DNA from: Hyphomicrobium sp.
GTDB lineage: Bacteria > Pseudomonadota > Alphaproteobacteria > Rhizobiales > Hyphomicrobiaceae
Reading direction: 5' to 3'
NCBI GenBank assembly: GCA_022843145.1
Contig: JALHOF010000002.1
Location: forward strand, 124,001-188,000
DNA length: 64,000 nt
Part shown: positions 27,387-36,508 of the stretch, one piece after another
Position numbering within the stretch: position 1 is the stretch's first letter
How the letters are laid out: the number at the start of each line of letters is the position of its first letter
The notes under the pieces: model-generated
Databases searched by the model: none
What the model saw: the letters and a program-made list of their open reading frames with translations, nothing else
What the model was told of the DNA's origin: nothing
Made by a program: the position numbers and the translations under genes

Positions 27387-29393
27387 TCAGCGGCCGTAGG
27401 TGTTGACGACGTCGTAGAGAGACATCGGGGCGCGGAAGTTGTTGCCCTTTTTCACGGGCGGGTAATAGACGGGCTTCGGCGGCGCGTAATAGCCCTGCGA
27501 CGGGTAGCCGAGTGCGCTGTAGCCCTGGTATTTGTTCCGCGGGCTCTCGTACAGCTCGTCATCGTCAGAGCGGCGGCGCGCGGCGGCGATCTGCCGTTCG
27601 CGCTTCGACTTCATCGTGATCGTGCTGCCGTCTGACTGCTTCGTCGGCGCGATCTCCTCGAGTTCCTGCTCGAGCACGCGCGCCGGATCGCGCTTGGCGA
27701 TGACCTCGACCGGAACGCCATCGAGCGCGTCGGAAATGCGCTTGTCGTGATTGTAGATGTCGGGGACGGAGCGGACGGTGCCTTCGGCGTCGGCCATCAC
27801 GGTGAAGTAAGTGTTGTGGACCTGAATGGCCTCACGCAACTCGACCCGGTTGGACGGCTTGGCGCGGGGATTCAGTACCGCCGCGACTTCGCTCACGCCC
27901 CAGCCCTGGTCGAGGTTCATGATCAGCTCAGCCAGCTTGCGCGGATTGCGCACGCGGATGCAGCCGTGGCTGTAGGTGCGCTTGCTGTCGTTGAACAACG
28001 ACTTTTGCGGCGTGTCGTGCATGTAGACGTCATGCTTGTTCGGGAACATGAACTTGACCTGCCCGAGCGGATTGGACGAGCCGGGCAACTGGTACACGGG
28101 CACATAGCGGATGTCGGTCTTTTCCCAGTTGTAATCGCCGGGGTCCTTCTCGCGGCCGTTGATGAGAATCTTCATGCCGCGCTCATCGAGGATGTCGTAG
28201 TTGCCGTCCTGAAGGGCGGGCAGCAACTGCTTGACCTTGATCGAGTTCGGCACGCCCCACTCGGGCTGGAACACGAGGTAAGCCAACTTGTGAGAGAACA
28301 CGGGAGTTTGGGTGTCGGGCTTGCCGACGATGATGCGCTCCTGGTGCAGGACCTCGCCCGACTTCACGACCTTGGTCTCGAATTCGGTCAGGCTGTTCCA
28401 GATGTGCAAGTCGCCGATCTCGTCGGGCAGCCAGCGCCAGCGCTCCATGTTGACGACGATCTTCTTGGCGTCGATGCTGTCGGCCTTCTTGGCGACGAGC
28501 TCAGGCGGATTGTTCAAAGCGGTGCGCACGCGCTCGTCGATCACCGGGCGCAGGTTGCGGCGGCCGAGCTTCATGTAGGAGCGAACCGCGGCGACGACGC
28601 GGTCGTCGTAAAGCGTTTCCTCGTGGGCGGTGCCGATGATGCCGAGACGGCGGCGGACGATGGCGATGTCGGGATGGCGCTGGCCGGGCTCGATGCGGGG
28701 GCCCGGCGGCAAGGTCTCGATGGCCGGCTCGGTCGGCGCCGACGGCGAAATCTTCTTCAGCAACGCCGTGCGCAGATTCTGGAATCCGGGATGCTTTGGG
28801 TGCAGGTCGCGCAGGGCCGCGCCGGCATCCGCCGTCGTCATCACGACACCCAGCAGCTTAGCCAGATCGATCGGCTTCGGCTTCTGATCGAGCCATTTCG
28901 AGAGCTGGCTCGGGTCGACCCGGCCGCCACGCGCATGGCTGGCGTAGAGGCCGACGGCGAGGGAAATCTGCACTTCGGCATTGGTGAGCGCGCCGGCGTC
29001 GGCGCCTGCGCTTTGCGTCGCGGGCAGCACGAAGGCCGACGGATCGAGACCCCACTCCTTGGCGCGTCCGATTTCAGCGACAACGGCCATGGCGCGGGCA
29101 TTCAAGCCTTTGCCGTCGAGCCAAATCGGCTCGAAGCCGCGCGCGGTATAGAAGTCGAAGAGCTGGTCGGAAATGTCCTTGTCGCGTTCGGTCGCGGCGG
29201 CGGCAACGACGTCGCTGATGCGCAGACGGATCGGGTAGGCAAGCGGCGACTCGGCCGGTTTGGCGGCCACCGCCGGTGCGGGCGGCTGGGCCGGTTCGGC
29301 GGCCGCGCCAAAGATCTGGGCCGAGGCGGGTGCCGATTGCAGGGCGAGAACAAGGGCGAGTGTTGCAGGTACGCTGCCGACGATACGAAACAT
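27387..29393 (-). CDS. L,D-transpeptidase (YcbB/YkuD family)
   Basis: Periplasmic enzyme that forms 3-3 crosslinks in peptidoglycan or attaches proteins to it. The 668-residue product has a signal peptide (VPATLALVLALQSAPASAQ), a helical N-terminal scaffold domain, a peptidoglycan-binding helix bundle (HPDIAIVRRRLGIIG) and the YkuD domain with Cys478 in YSHGCIRVRNP. A Lys/Arg-rich, Tyr-rich tail (about 600-668) ends it. ATG 29393 is chosen because it puts the signal peptide first; 29438 adds 15 polar residues. Single gene on this strand. Confidence 0.92.
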   Translation of the reverse strand: MFRIVGSVPATLALVLALQSAPASAQIFGAAAEPAQPPAPAVAAKPAESPLAYPIRLRISDVVAAAATERDKDISDQLFDFYTARGFEPIWLDGKGLNARAMAVVAEIGRAKEWGLDPSAFVLPATQSAGADAGALTNAEVQISLAVGLYASHARGGRVDPSQLSKWLDQKPKPIDLAKLLGVVMTTADAGAALRDLHPKHPGFQNLRTALLKKISPSAPTEPAIETLPPGPRIEPGQRHPDIAIVRRRLGIIGTAHEETLYDDRVVAAVRSYMKLGRRNLRPVIDERVRTALNNPPELVAKKADSIDAKKIVVNMERWRWLPDEIGDLHIWNSLTEFETKVVKSGEVLHQERIIVGKPDTQTPVFSHKLAYLVFQPEWGVPNSIKVKQLLPALQDGNYDILDERGMKILINGREKDPGDYNWEKTDIRYVPVYQLPGSSNPLGQVKFMFPNKHDVYMHDTPQKSLFNDSKRTYSHGCIRVRNPRKLAELIMNLDQGWGVSEVAAVLNPRAKPSNRVELREAIQVHNTYFTVMADAEGTVRSVPDIYNHDKRISDALDGVPVEVIAKRDPARVLEQELEEIAPTKQSDGSTITMKSKRERQIAAARRRSDDDELYESPRNKYQGYSALGYPSQGYYAPPKPVYYPPVKKGNNFRAPMSLYDVVNTYGR

Positions 29394-29522
29394 GACGATC
29401 AATCCTACCCCTTTGGTATCCGGAACCCTTGGTGCCACGCGCGGGGTGACAATGCACCGGGTTGGTGAGTTTAGAGTTTAAAGTGCGGCTGCGGACGGTC
29501 TGAATGCGGCCGAAGTCGATGA

Positions 29523-30125
29523 TCAGCCACGGCTTTTCTGCGCAGCGGCGTTCTGGTCGAAGGTGGCGATATGGCCGGCGAGGTCGGCGTATTCGGCGCA
29601 GTGCTGGCCGCAACGGGTCTCGATTTCGGCGAGTTCCGCACCAGCGCGGTCTCGGCGGCCGAGCGTGAGATGGGCTTCGCCGAGGTAGGCGCGCGCAACG
29701 GTGAAATTCGGGTCCGCGGCGAGCGCGCGTCCGTAGTGGGCGAAGGCGGCATCGAGGTCGCCCAGCTTGCGGTAGGCGAAGCCGATGTAGGTCAGCGTTC
29801 GGACGTCAGGGCGGGCGATCGCCTGCAACTGGCCGAGGGCAGCGCGGTAGGACCCGGTCTTGGCGAGCCAGTAGCCGGCGTAGAAGCGCTCGCTGTCGGC
29901 GGCGGCCGGCTGAGCCGCGGCCTGGTTCGCGCAATGCATCCATTCGGCGCTTGTCTTGGCGAACCCGTCGCAACGGGCATCGGCCGGTCCGACGTCCTTG
30001 GCGAAAGAGGCCGGTGCGGAGAAGGCGAGGCCGCTGACAACGGCGAGTGCGGCAGGCCGGAACAGGGCCGGCCACCGGGCCGTCGTCGCGTCAAGCCATC
30101 GTCCCGTCCGGTAGAGTCGTATCAC
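29523..30125 (-). CDS. Exported TPR protein with CGxxCAEY motif (paralogue A)
   Basis: A 200-residue protein with an N-terminal hydrophobic signal (LAVVSGLAFSAPASFA) and three TPR-like helical repeats: GSYRAALGQLQAI, RKLGDLDAAFAHYGRALAADPNF and VARAYLGEAHLTLG. It ends with ETRCGQHCAEYADLAGHI, a conserved motif with two Cys four residues apart. The neighbour at 30200-30796 is a clear paralogue. Periplasmic location and protein-protein contact are likely; the partner is unknown. Confidence 0.8.
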   Translation of the reverse strand: MIRLYRTGRWLDATTARWPALFRPAALAVVSGLAFSAPASFAKDVGPADARCDGFAKTSAEWMHCANQAAAQPAAADSERFYAGYWLAKTGSYRAALGQLQAIARPDVRTLTYIGFAYRKLGDLDAAFAHYGRALAADPNFTVARAYLGEAHLTLGRRDRAGAELAEIETRCGQHCAEYADLAGHIATFDQNAAAQKSRG

Positions 30126-30199
30126 TGCCAGTTCTCCGTGATCTCGATAGGTGTGATCTCAAGTTGTCGGCCGGCGTCGCGCAGTTTCGGACATGCCGG

Positions 30200-30796
30200 T
30201 CAGCCGCCGCGTGTCGCCTTGTCGTGGGCGTCGATCTGCATGGCGAGATCGACGTATTCGGCACAGATGCGACCACAGCGGCGCTCGATTTCGGCGAGCT
30301 GACCGCGCGCCTCGACGGTCAGCCCTTTTTGCAGGTACGCCTCACCCATATAGGCCCGCGCCAAAGCATAATCCGGATTGATGTCGAGAGCGCGACGATA
30401 GAATGGAAGCGCGCCGTCGACGTCGCCGAGCTTGCGGGTGGCGAAGCCTCGATAGTTCAGCACGCGTGGGTCGGATTGGTCGGCCACCTTCAGAATGTCG
30501 AGGGCGGCGGCGTATTGTCCGGCGCGGGCGAGACCGTAGGCGGCGAAGAACACTTCTTCGCCCGGCGACCGGCTGGCGATCACGGGGGCGGGCGCGATCT
30601 TGGGCTCGAGCTGCGGGCCGAGCTGGCTCTTCTTGCATTGCGGCTTGGAGCGGTTCTCTTTTTTGGAGCAATCGATCTTCGGCGCCGGCTCGTCGAAAAA
30701 GCTGGCGGCCGGCGGCGAAAACGCGCCAGTCACGACGAGAACGGCTGCGGCGGCGAACGAACGGCGTGCAGCGGTCATCGAGCGCGGCGCGGGCAT
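30200..30796 (-). CDS. Exported TPR protein with CGxxCAEY motif (paralogue B)
   Basis: A 198-residue paralogue of the next gene downstream. It has a signal peptide (FAAAAVLVVTGAFSPPAASFF), a Lys/Cys-rich linker (IDCSKKENRSKPQCKK) and TPR repeats (GQYAAALDILKVA, RKLGDVDGALPFYRRALDINPDY, LARAYMGEAYLQKG). It ends with ERRCGRICAEYVDLAMQI, matching paralogue A. The ATG at 30796 follows GGAG with 9 bases; 30778 is a fallback and the open frame to 30880 adds non-signal residues. The pair sits 74 bases apart and is probably one operon that arose by tandem duplication. Confidence 0.82.
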   Translation of the reverse strand: MPAPRSMTAARRSFAAAAVLVVTGAFSPPAASFFDEPAPKIDCSKKENRSKPQCKKSQLGPQLEPKIAPAPVIASRSPGEEVFFAAYGLARAGQYAAALDILKVADQSDPRVLNYRGFATRKLGDVDGALPFYRRALDINPDYALARAYMGEAYLQKGLTVEARGQLAEIERRCGRICAEYVDLAMQIDAHDKATRGG

Positions 30797-31071
30797 CTCG
30801 GCATCTCCGTGGGTTGAGCACAACGACTTCAGGTTCCGTCTCACCTTAACGCGATGTTCCGTTCGCGTCCATCGCGACACGGCGCAGCGGGCGTTGAAAC
30901 AGCTTCGATTTCAAGGCGAGGAGATCAGGCAGTGGAGCATTGCCGCAGGATTGGGCAGAGGTCCAAGGGTTGCCATCATTCGGACGCAACGCTTCAACAA
31001 TCGAGTCGCGGCGCGGTCACAATCCGCGGCGAGGCGGCGGGCCGGTCGAACGGCACGAGCGGAGGAACGCG

Positions 31072-32445
31072 ATGTTCGGGTGGCGAAAGCGGAACGAAGG
31101 GTTCGAGTGGCGCGAATATGTGCGCACGACGATCCTGGTGCGGCGGGAGAAACGCCGCCAGCATATCGAGGAGATCCGCGAGGCCGCGATCAACAAGGTC
31201 ATGGAAGCCGGCGAGCGCGGCGTTCGCGCGGGCGCGGTCGGCGCCGACAAAGTTGGACGCGCGGCGAAGGCTGGCATCGCAGAGGCTGGACGGTCGCTCG
31301 GCGACAAGGCGCGCGGCGGGGCCGGCTGGCTCGGCGAGCACCTCGTGCACGGTGGCGAGGCGGCGGGTTCGGCGGCGCGCGGCGTCAGCGATGCGGCGGC
31401 GCGGATCGCGAGACCGGCGGTGGCATTTTCGATCGAGCGGCACGAGACGCTGCGCAAGGGCGTCCTTGCGGTGGCGGCGCTCGCGGGGTTCTGGGCCGGC
31501 GCGCGGTATTGGGGGCATGGAGTGGATGGCGAGGCCAAGCTGGCGGCGGTGGTCGCGCTGGTGGCGCTCGGCCTCGCGGGGCTGATCGCGATGCTCGCGG
31601 CCAAGCGCGGGACCGGATTGGCGGAGAAGCGCGACAGGATCGGCGCGATGCTGGGCGCGCTGCCGCGGCCCGGGCGGCGGACGATCGCTGTTGGGCTGAC
31701 GGTGATGGCGGCCGGCGCCGGGGGCTGGATGTGGATGCAGCCCGGCAAAGGCCTGGGGCTGGGACTGGGGCTGCCGAGCATGGCGAGCTTGACCGGACGG
31801 GCGGCGACGAGTGGCGGAGGCGCGGCCCGGAGCAGCGGCGATACCGTGGTGCTCGGACGCGCGGTGGCGGTGGCGGGAGATGCGATCCGGGTCGCGGGGC
31901 AGCGGGTCCGGCTCGCGGCGATCGAGGCCCCGGAGCGGGACCAGAAATGCACATCCGACGGCGCGCGGACATGGGCATGCGGCACGGCGGCGATGCAGGC
32001 GCTGGCGGCGCGCGTGTCGTCGCGGCCAGTGCGCTGCGAAGTGACCAAGGCAGACGTCGGGATGACGGGCGCGTGCACCGTCGACGGCAACGATCTCGCG
32101 GCGGCATTGGTGCGTGGCGGGCACGTCTTCGCGGAGACGGGATGGTTCGCGCGGTATGCCGCCGAGGAGGCCGAGGCGCGTGAGGCGAAGGCCGGGATCT
32201 GGCGCGGCGGTGACGCGGAGCGGCCCAACGATTTCCGTGCCAAGCGGTGGGAAGAAGCGCGCCGGACAGCACCCGACGGCTGCCCGATCAAGGGTCAGAA
32301 GTCGTCGTCGGACAAGCGGGTGTACGTGCTGCCGTGGTCATCGCAGTACGAACGCGTGAAAGTGCGGCCGGCGCGCGGCGAACGGTGGTTCTGCAGCGAG
32401 GCGGAAGCACAGGCCGCGGGGTTTTCGCCCAACGACAAGTCGTGA
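31072..32445 (+). CDS. Membrane protein with C-terminal SNase-like domain
   Basis: A 457-residue protein. The first 120 residues are a charged helical region with many Ala/Gly/Lys residues. Three hydrophobic stretches follow (about 125-220: LAVAALAGFWAGARYW, LAAVVALVALGLAGLIAML, VGLTVMAAGAGGWMWM). A thermonuclease (SNase/TNase) fold spans about 256-380 with AGDAIRV, RVRLAAIEAPER, and a Cys pair. The Arg that corresponds to the catalytic Arg87 of staphylococcal nuclease is not apparent (GMTGACTVDG). The end has a further Cys pair. GGAGG precedes the ATG. Nuclease activity is uncertain. Confidence 0.72.
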   Translation: MFGWRKRNEGFEWREYVRTTILVRREKRRQHIEEIREAAINKVMEAGERGVRAGAVGADKVGRAAKAGIAEAGRSLGDKARGGAGWLGEHLVHGGEAAGSAARGVSDAAARIARPAVAFSIERHETLRKGVLAVAALAGFWAGARYWGHGVDGEAKLAAVVALVALGLAGLIAMLAAKRGTGLAEKRDRIGAMLGALPRPGRRTIAVGLTVMAAGAGGWMWMQPGKGLGLGLGLPSMASLTGRAATSGGGAARSSGDTVVLGRAVAVAGDAIRVAGQRVRLAAIEAPERDQKCTSDGARTWACGTAAMQALAARVSSRPVRCEVTKADVGMTGACTVDGNDLAAALVRGGHVFAETGWFARYAAEEAEAREAKAGIWRGGDAERPNDFRAKRWEEARRTAPDGCPIKGQKSSSDKRVYVLPWSSQYERVKVRPARGERWFCSEAEAQAAGFSPNDKS

Positions 32446-32756
32446 GCGAAACGGCTCGGCCGAGGTGGTGTTCGATAGCCGGAAACGAAGAAGCCCGCGG
32501 CCGGGGGAGGGCCGCGGGCTGATGTCGTGACGCCTCTAGGGGGGATAGGGGACGGCGCCACGTTCGGACACGACTAAAGTACAACGTGCGGGTCGTATTG
32601 GCAAGCTGCGCCAATAAACTTCATCAACGAATTGTATATGGTCAGATGGCGATACGCGCATGGATATGCGGCGCCACGGATGAATCGTAACGCCATCATA
32701 TCTTTAGGCTATCGGTTTCGCGTGAGATGCGAGCCCGCGCCCGTCTCACGCCCGGA
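32446..32756. other. Convergent gap with strong hairpin
   Basis: The hairpin AGCCCGCGGCC (32492-32502) / GGCCGCGGGCT (32510-32520) lies 47 bases past the SNase-protein stop. It has a 7-base G-rich loop but no T-run. It probably serves as a transcript end for the plus-strand gene. The remaining 230 bases become AT-rich (32580-32730) and show no gene. Confidence 0.5.
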
Positions 32757-33626
32757 TTACATCCACCGCAGCTCGAACGGCGTCAGCTTGATCTCGCTGG
32801 CGCGGGGCGCCTGGCCGGGCTTCTCGACCGTGCCGAAACCGACGTTGCCGACGACGCCCTCGATGGTCGTGCCCGCTTCGTCGCGCCATTGCAGATTGTC
32901 GCGCTCGAGGCGAAGGACGCCATCCACCCACAGACGGTACTTGCCGTCGGATTTGCCGGGTGCGTTGAGGATGACCTCCTGCTCGATCTGGACCCAGCTT
33001 CCGCGCTGGAACTGGAAGCGGTCACGGCCGAGCGAAGCGGCGGTCTTGTCGGCGATCTTGGGAACCTGGACGGTGACGTCGCCGATGGCTTTCTCGCGCC
33101 ACATCACACGCACCACGAAGCCGGGCTTCTGCTCGCCGCGGTCGAAGCCGTCGAACCGGCTGCCGCCATAAATGCCGGGCAGCATTCCGCCGTCGCCGAA
33201 ATCGAAATCGGCGGGCAAGAAGGCGCTGTAGGTGAGGCAGGCGGACGTGGCGCCGGCGATCTCGGTCGGCGTCCAGCGCATGCCGACGCCGGACTTGGCG
33301 TCGTCGGACGAGCGCTGCGATTTCGCCTGTCCCTGCGGAATGGCGACCTGCAGTACGGCGGTCGCGGGTGCGCCAGACGCCGGCACGACCTTGGCATGTT
33401 CGAGCATGCCGTATTCACGCGTGCCTGCCATCGCCTGCAACTCGATCGGCGACAACAGCGCGCCGCTGGCGTTCTGGACCGGCAGGAGGGTGGAGACATT
33501 GTAGCGCGCGGCGCAAACCTTGGTCTTCTCGACGGTGAAGAAGTCGCTCACCACCCAGCCGACCGCGAACAGGCCGATCAGCACGCCGGCGGCGTTGAAC
33601 AACAACTTGTCGGTTTCGATTTTCAT
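32757..33626 (-). CDS. Membrane-anchored PL14-like polysaccharide lyase
   Basis: A 289-residue protein with a single N-terminal membrane anchor (LLFNAAGVLIGLFAVGWVVSDF, about 9-30) and an exported domain. It resembles the polysaccharide lyase 14 fold: SAFLPADFDFGDGGMLPGIYGG, FVVRVMWREKAIGDVTVQVPK, FQRGSWVQIEQEVILNAPGKSDG and KYRLWVDGVLRLE. PL14 includes alginate and glucuronan lyases, which fits the algD-alg8-alg44-type genes nearby. It ends the set that starts with the ABC and HlyD genes, 17 bases after HlyD. Catalytic residues cannot be named with confidence. Confidence 0.72.
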   Translation of the reverse strand: MKIETDKLLFNAAGVLIGLFAVGWVVSDFFTVEKTKVCAARYNVSTLLPVQNASGALLSPIELQAMAGTREYGMLEHAKVVPASGAPATAVLQVAIPQGQAKSQRSSDDAKSGVGMRWTPTEIAGATSACLTYSAFLPADFDFGDGGMLPGIYGGSRFDGFDRGEQKPGFVVRVMWREKAIGDVTVQVPKIADKTAASLGRDRFQFQRGSWVQIEQEVILNAPGKSDGKYRLWVDGVLRLERDNLQWRDEAGTTIEGVVGNVGFGTVEKPGQAPRASEIKLTPFELRWM

Positions 33627-33643
33627 GAGCCAGAACTCCTCGT

Positions 33644-34615
33644 CTATCCGCGGAAGGCGCGGTTGATGTTGCGCATGATCGGGTCGATGAGCTGATCGAG
33701 CAGTGTGCGTTCGCCGGTCAGCAGCACCATTTCAGCGCGCATTCCGGGATGCAGCGCGTATTGCCGGGACGCTTCGGGCGGCCGCTGGTCGAGTTCGACG
33801 CGGGCGATGAAGTAGGGCTGGCCGGTGCGCGGGTCCTCGACGCTGTCGGCGGACACCCAAGCGAGCTTGGCGGCCAGCGGACGCTGCTCGCGCCAGCTCA
33901 ACGCGCTGAGCCACACCTTGGCGGGCATTCCGGGCTTCAAAGCCTCGATCTGATTGGGCTGCAACCGGCCTTCGATGACGAGACGATCGCTGTCAGGCAC
34001 GATGTCCAGCACGGTGCCACCCGGCGGCACGACGGCGCCCTCGCTGGCCACTTTCAATTTCAACACACGTCCGGCAACCGGCGCGCGCAGCTCGGCGCGC
34101 TGCAACTCCTGCTCGGCTACGGCGATGCGGGCGACGAGCCCGGCGCTTTCCTTTTGCAGTTCCGCAACCTGCCGCTCGAGCGCGAGAACACGCGAGCGGG
34201 CGGCGAGCTTCCGCTCGAGAAGCTCGGCCATCGTGGCGGCCTCGTCGCGGGCGAGCGACAACTGGCGCTTGGACAGCTCGGCCTGCGCCTTCAAGGCGAC
34301 GAGCTGGTCGTCGACGGCCTGGGTGTCGAGGGTGATCAGGATGTCGCCAGCCTTCACTTCCTGACCTTCGACGACATGGATCTTGCTGACTTGTCCGCCG
34401 CGCTGATGCTGCACCGGCTTGACCTTCGACTCGACGATGATGGTGCCGGGGAGACCGACGCCCTTGTCGATGGGCGCGTACGCGGCGGCGCCGATGCCGA
34501 CGCCGAAGAAGGCGATGACCACGGTGAGGCCGAGGAACACCGGCAAGCGCACATCGAGGGCGGGGTAGGTGCGGACCGAGGCGGTGGAAGCGGCGCGATC
34601 TGGGTTGAATGTCAT
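33644..34615 (-). CDS. HlyD-family adaptor of a type I secretion system
   Basis: A 323-residue periplasmic adaptor. One N-terminal membrane helix (LPVFLGLTVVIAFFGVGIGAAAY), a lipoyl half (GTIIVESKVKPVQHQRGGQV), a coiled coil (about 95-165), the second lipoyl half (LRAPVAGRVLKLKVASEGAVV) and a beta-barrel domain with GMRAEMVL are visible. It is shorter than PrtE-type adaptors of about 430 residues because the coiled coil is short. It starts 8 bases past the ABC gene stop and is followed 17 bases later by the lyase gene, so the three are one operon. Confidence 0.9.
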   Translation of the reverse strand: MTFNPDRAASTASVRTYPALDVRLPVFLGLTVVIAFFGVGIGAAAYAPIDKGVGLPGTIIVESKVKPVQHQRGGQVSKIHVVEGQEVKAGDILITLDTQAVDDQLVALKAQAELSKRQLSLARDEAATMAELLERKLAARSRVLALERQVAELQKESAGLVARIAVAEQELQRAELRAPVAGRVLKLKVASEGAVVPPGGTVLDIVPDSDRLVIEGRLQPNQIEALKPGMPAKVWLSALSWREQRPLAAKLAWVSADSVEDPRTGQPYFIARVELDQRPPEASRQYALHPGMRAEMVLLTGERTLLDQLIDPIMRNINRAFRG

Positions 34616-34623
34616 GGCTGGCC

Positions 34624-36306
34624 TCAATGCATGTCTGCCGCGGCGGTGCGTGCCGGCGCGGTGAAGGTCCGCGACACGTCCTGCGGCGAACCTTGAGCCT
34701 CGATGGCACCGGAATTCAGAACGACGATGCGATCGGTCATCGCCAGAAGACGCGGATCCTGGGTGGCGACGATGATCGAGACGCCATCGGCCTTGAGCGA
34801 CTTCAATGTGCTGAGCAGGCGGCGCAGGCTGCCACCGTCGAGCCCCAGCTCGGGCTCGTCGAACACGATGACGCGCGGCGCGCCGAACACCGCACGAGCC
34901 AGCGCCACGGCGCGGCGCTCGCGCAGCGCGAGACCCTGACCGCCAGGACCAACTTCGGTGTCGTAGCCGGAGGCGAGCGTGGCCAGCGTGTCGTGGACGC
35001 CGGCGCGCATGCCGGCACGGGCGACGGTGAACAGGCTGGCATCGCCGAAGCGGCAGATGTTGGCGTGCACGGTGCCCTCGATGAGGCACGGATCGTCGGG
35101 CAGGTAGCCGACCGGCGGATCGCCTTCGCCGCGCTGCCACTTGGCGATCGGAATGCCGTCGAGATCGGCCGTGCCGGACGTCGGGAGCGCAGCGCCCGCG
35201 AGGATGGACGCCAGTGTCGACTTGCCTGAGCCGTTGGGTCCGACGATGCCGAGGCATTCGCCGGGCTCGAGCGTGAGATTGACGGAGCGGAGCGCGGGCG
35301 AGCGGCGCGACGGGTGATAGTAGGTGACATCGCTGAGGACGATGTTTCCGGCTGGTGCGCTCTCACCGGCTGCGACGCGCGGCAAGGACGCGTCGGCGGG
35401 CAGACCCCGCAGGCGGCGGTAGGATTCGAGCGCGGCACGGGCGGCGCGGACGGCGCCGACAAGCTGCTCCAGCGGCGCGAGCGCGCGGGCCAGCAGGATC
35501 GCCGAGGCGACGAGCGCGCCGGGGGTCATTTCTCCCCGCACCACAAGCCAGGCACCGATGCCGTAGAGAGCGACCTGGGAGCCGATGCGGACGGTGCGTG
35601 CGATGGCCTTGACGAAGCTCGTGCGCTTGCCGAGCGAATAGGCGCTGGCGATGTGGGCGCGGTTGAACTGTTCCCACTGACGCGAGGCGCCCGGCGAGAG
35701 GCCGAGCGATCCGGCGAGCAGCGCGTTGCTGCTGACGCTCGTCCACCAGTGCTCGGACCGTTCGTGCGCGCGGCCGCTTTCGCCGAGCAGGCGGTTGGTC
35801 AGCATCGACTGCAGGATCGCGGCAAGAAGGAGAAGACCGGCGGCGACGGCGGCGACAAGGCCGATCAGCGGATTGAGGACGGTGAGCGCGACGAGGAAAA
35901 GCGGCACCCAGGGCGCATCGAACAGGATCGACACGCCACCGCCGGTGACGAACTGCTTGAACTGCTCGAGCGCGCGGGCGTCGGCCTTGAGCTCGGCGCC
36001 GGGGGTGCCGAGCTTGAGCCCGTTTTCCAGCATGTGCTGGCCGAGTTCGTGATCGAGCCAGAGGCCGGCGCGCAGCAGCACGGTGTCACGCGCGATCTCG
36101 ACCAGCGCCAGCGCGGCGATGGCCGAACCAGTGATCAGCGTCAGGATGACGAGCGTCTCGATGCTGCCGAGCGGCACCACGGTCTCGAACACCTGGAGAG
36201 TATAGAGTGGCGTCGCCAGCATCAGCACGTTGATGCAGCCGCTGAACAGGAATGCGGCGAGCAGAGCCCGCCGAACCTGCTTCAGCATTCGCCTCGAGGT
36301 ACGCAT
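34624..36306 (-). CDS. PrtD-like type I secretion ABC transporter with degenerate ATPase motifs
   Basis: A 560-residue fused exporter: ABC transmembrane domain (about 1-290) and nucleotide-binding domain (about 325-560), homologous to PrtD/AprD export of RTX proteins. The Walker A GPNGSGKST (about 354) and Walker B VIVFDEPE are intact. The Q-loop Gln is Asp (YLPDDPC), the LSGGQ signature reads LALRE (GQGLALRERRAVALARAV), and the H-loop His is Gln (ATQDPRLL). ATG 36306 follows GGGGAA. The neighbours are an HlyD adaptor and RTX proteins, its likely cargo. Whether it hydrolyses ATP is in doubt. Confidence 0.9.
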   Translation of the reverse strand: MRTSRRMLKQVRRALLAAFLFSGCINVLMLATPLYTLQVFETVVPLGSIETLVILTLITGSAIAALALVEIARDTVLLRAGLWLDHELGQHMLENGLKLGTPGAELKADARALEQFKQFVTGGGVSILFDAPWVPLFLVALTVLNPLIGLVAAVAAGLLLLAAILQSMLTNRLLGESGRAHERSEHWWTSVSSNALLAGSLGLSPGASRQWEQFNRAHIASAYSLGKRTSFVKAIARTVRIGSQVALYGIGAWLVVRGEMTPGALVASAILLARALAPLEQLVGAVRAARAALESYRRLRGLPADASLPRVAAGESAPAGNIVLSDVTYYHPSRRSPALRSVNLTLEPGECLGIVGPNGSGKSTLASILAGAALPTSGTADLDGIPIAKWQRGEGDPPVGYLPDDPCLIEGTVHANICRFGDASLFTVARAGMRAGVHDTLATLASGYDTEVGPGGQGLALRERRAVALARAVFGAPRVIVFDEPELGLDGGSLRRLLSTLKSLKADGVSIIVATQDPRLLAMTDRIVVLNSGAIEAQGSPQDVSRTFTAPARTAAADMH

Positions 36307-36508
36307 CGAACAAGTTCCCCGCGGATCGCCAAAGGGCCAAATCGCCCGGGCGCACCGCAACACCCTCGAAACCCTAACGCGAACTTCTAAACGATCCCCG
36401 AAGCGGAGCCGGGGCGGGACCGCAATCGGATGCGCGCGAGGGCGGCCCCGGACGCCGACGCGCGGCATGGTTAAGAAACCATTGAGGGCCGTGCGGATCG
36501 GGGACGGA

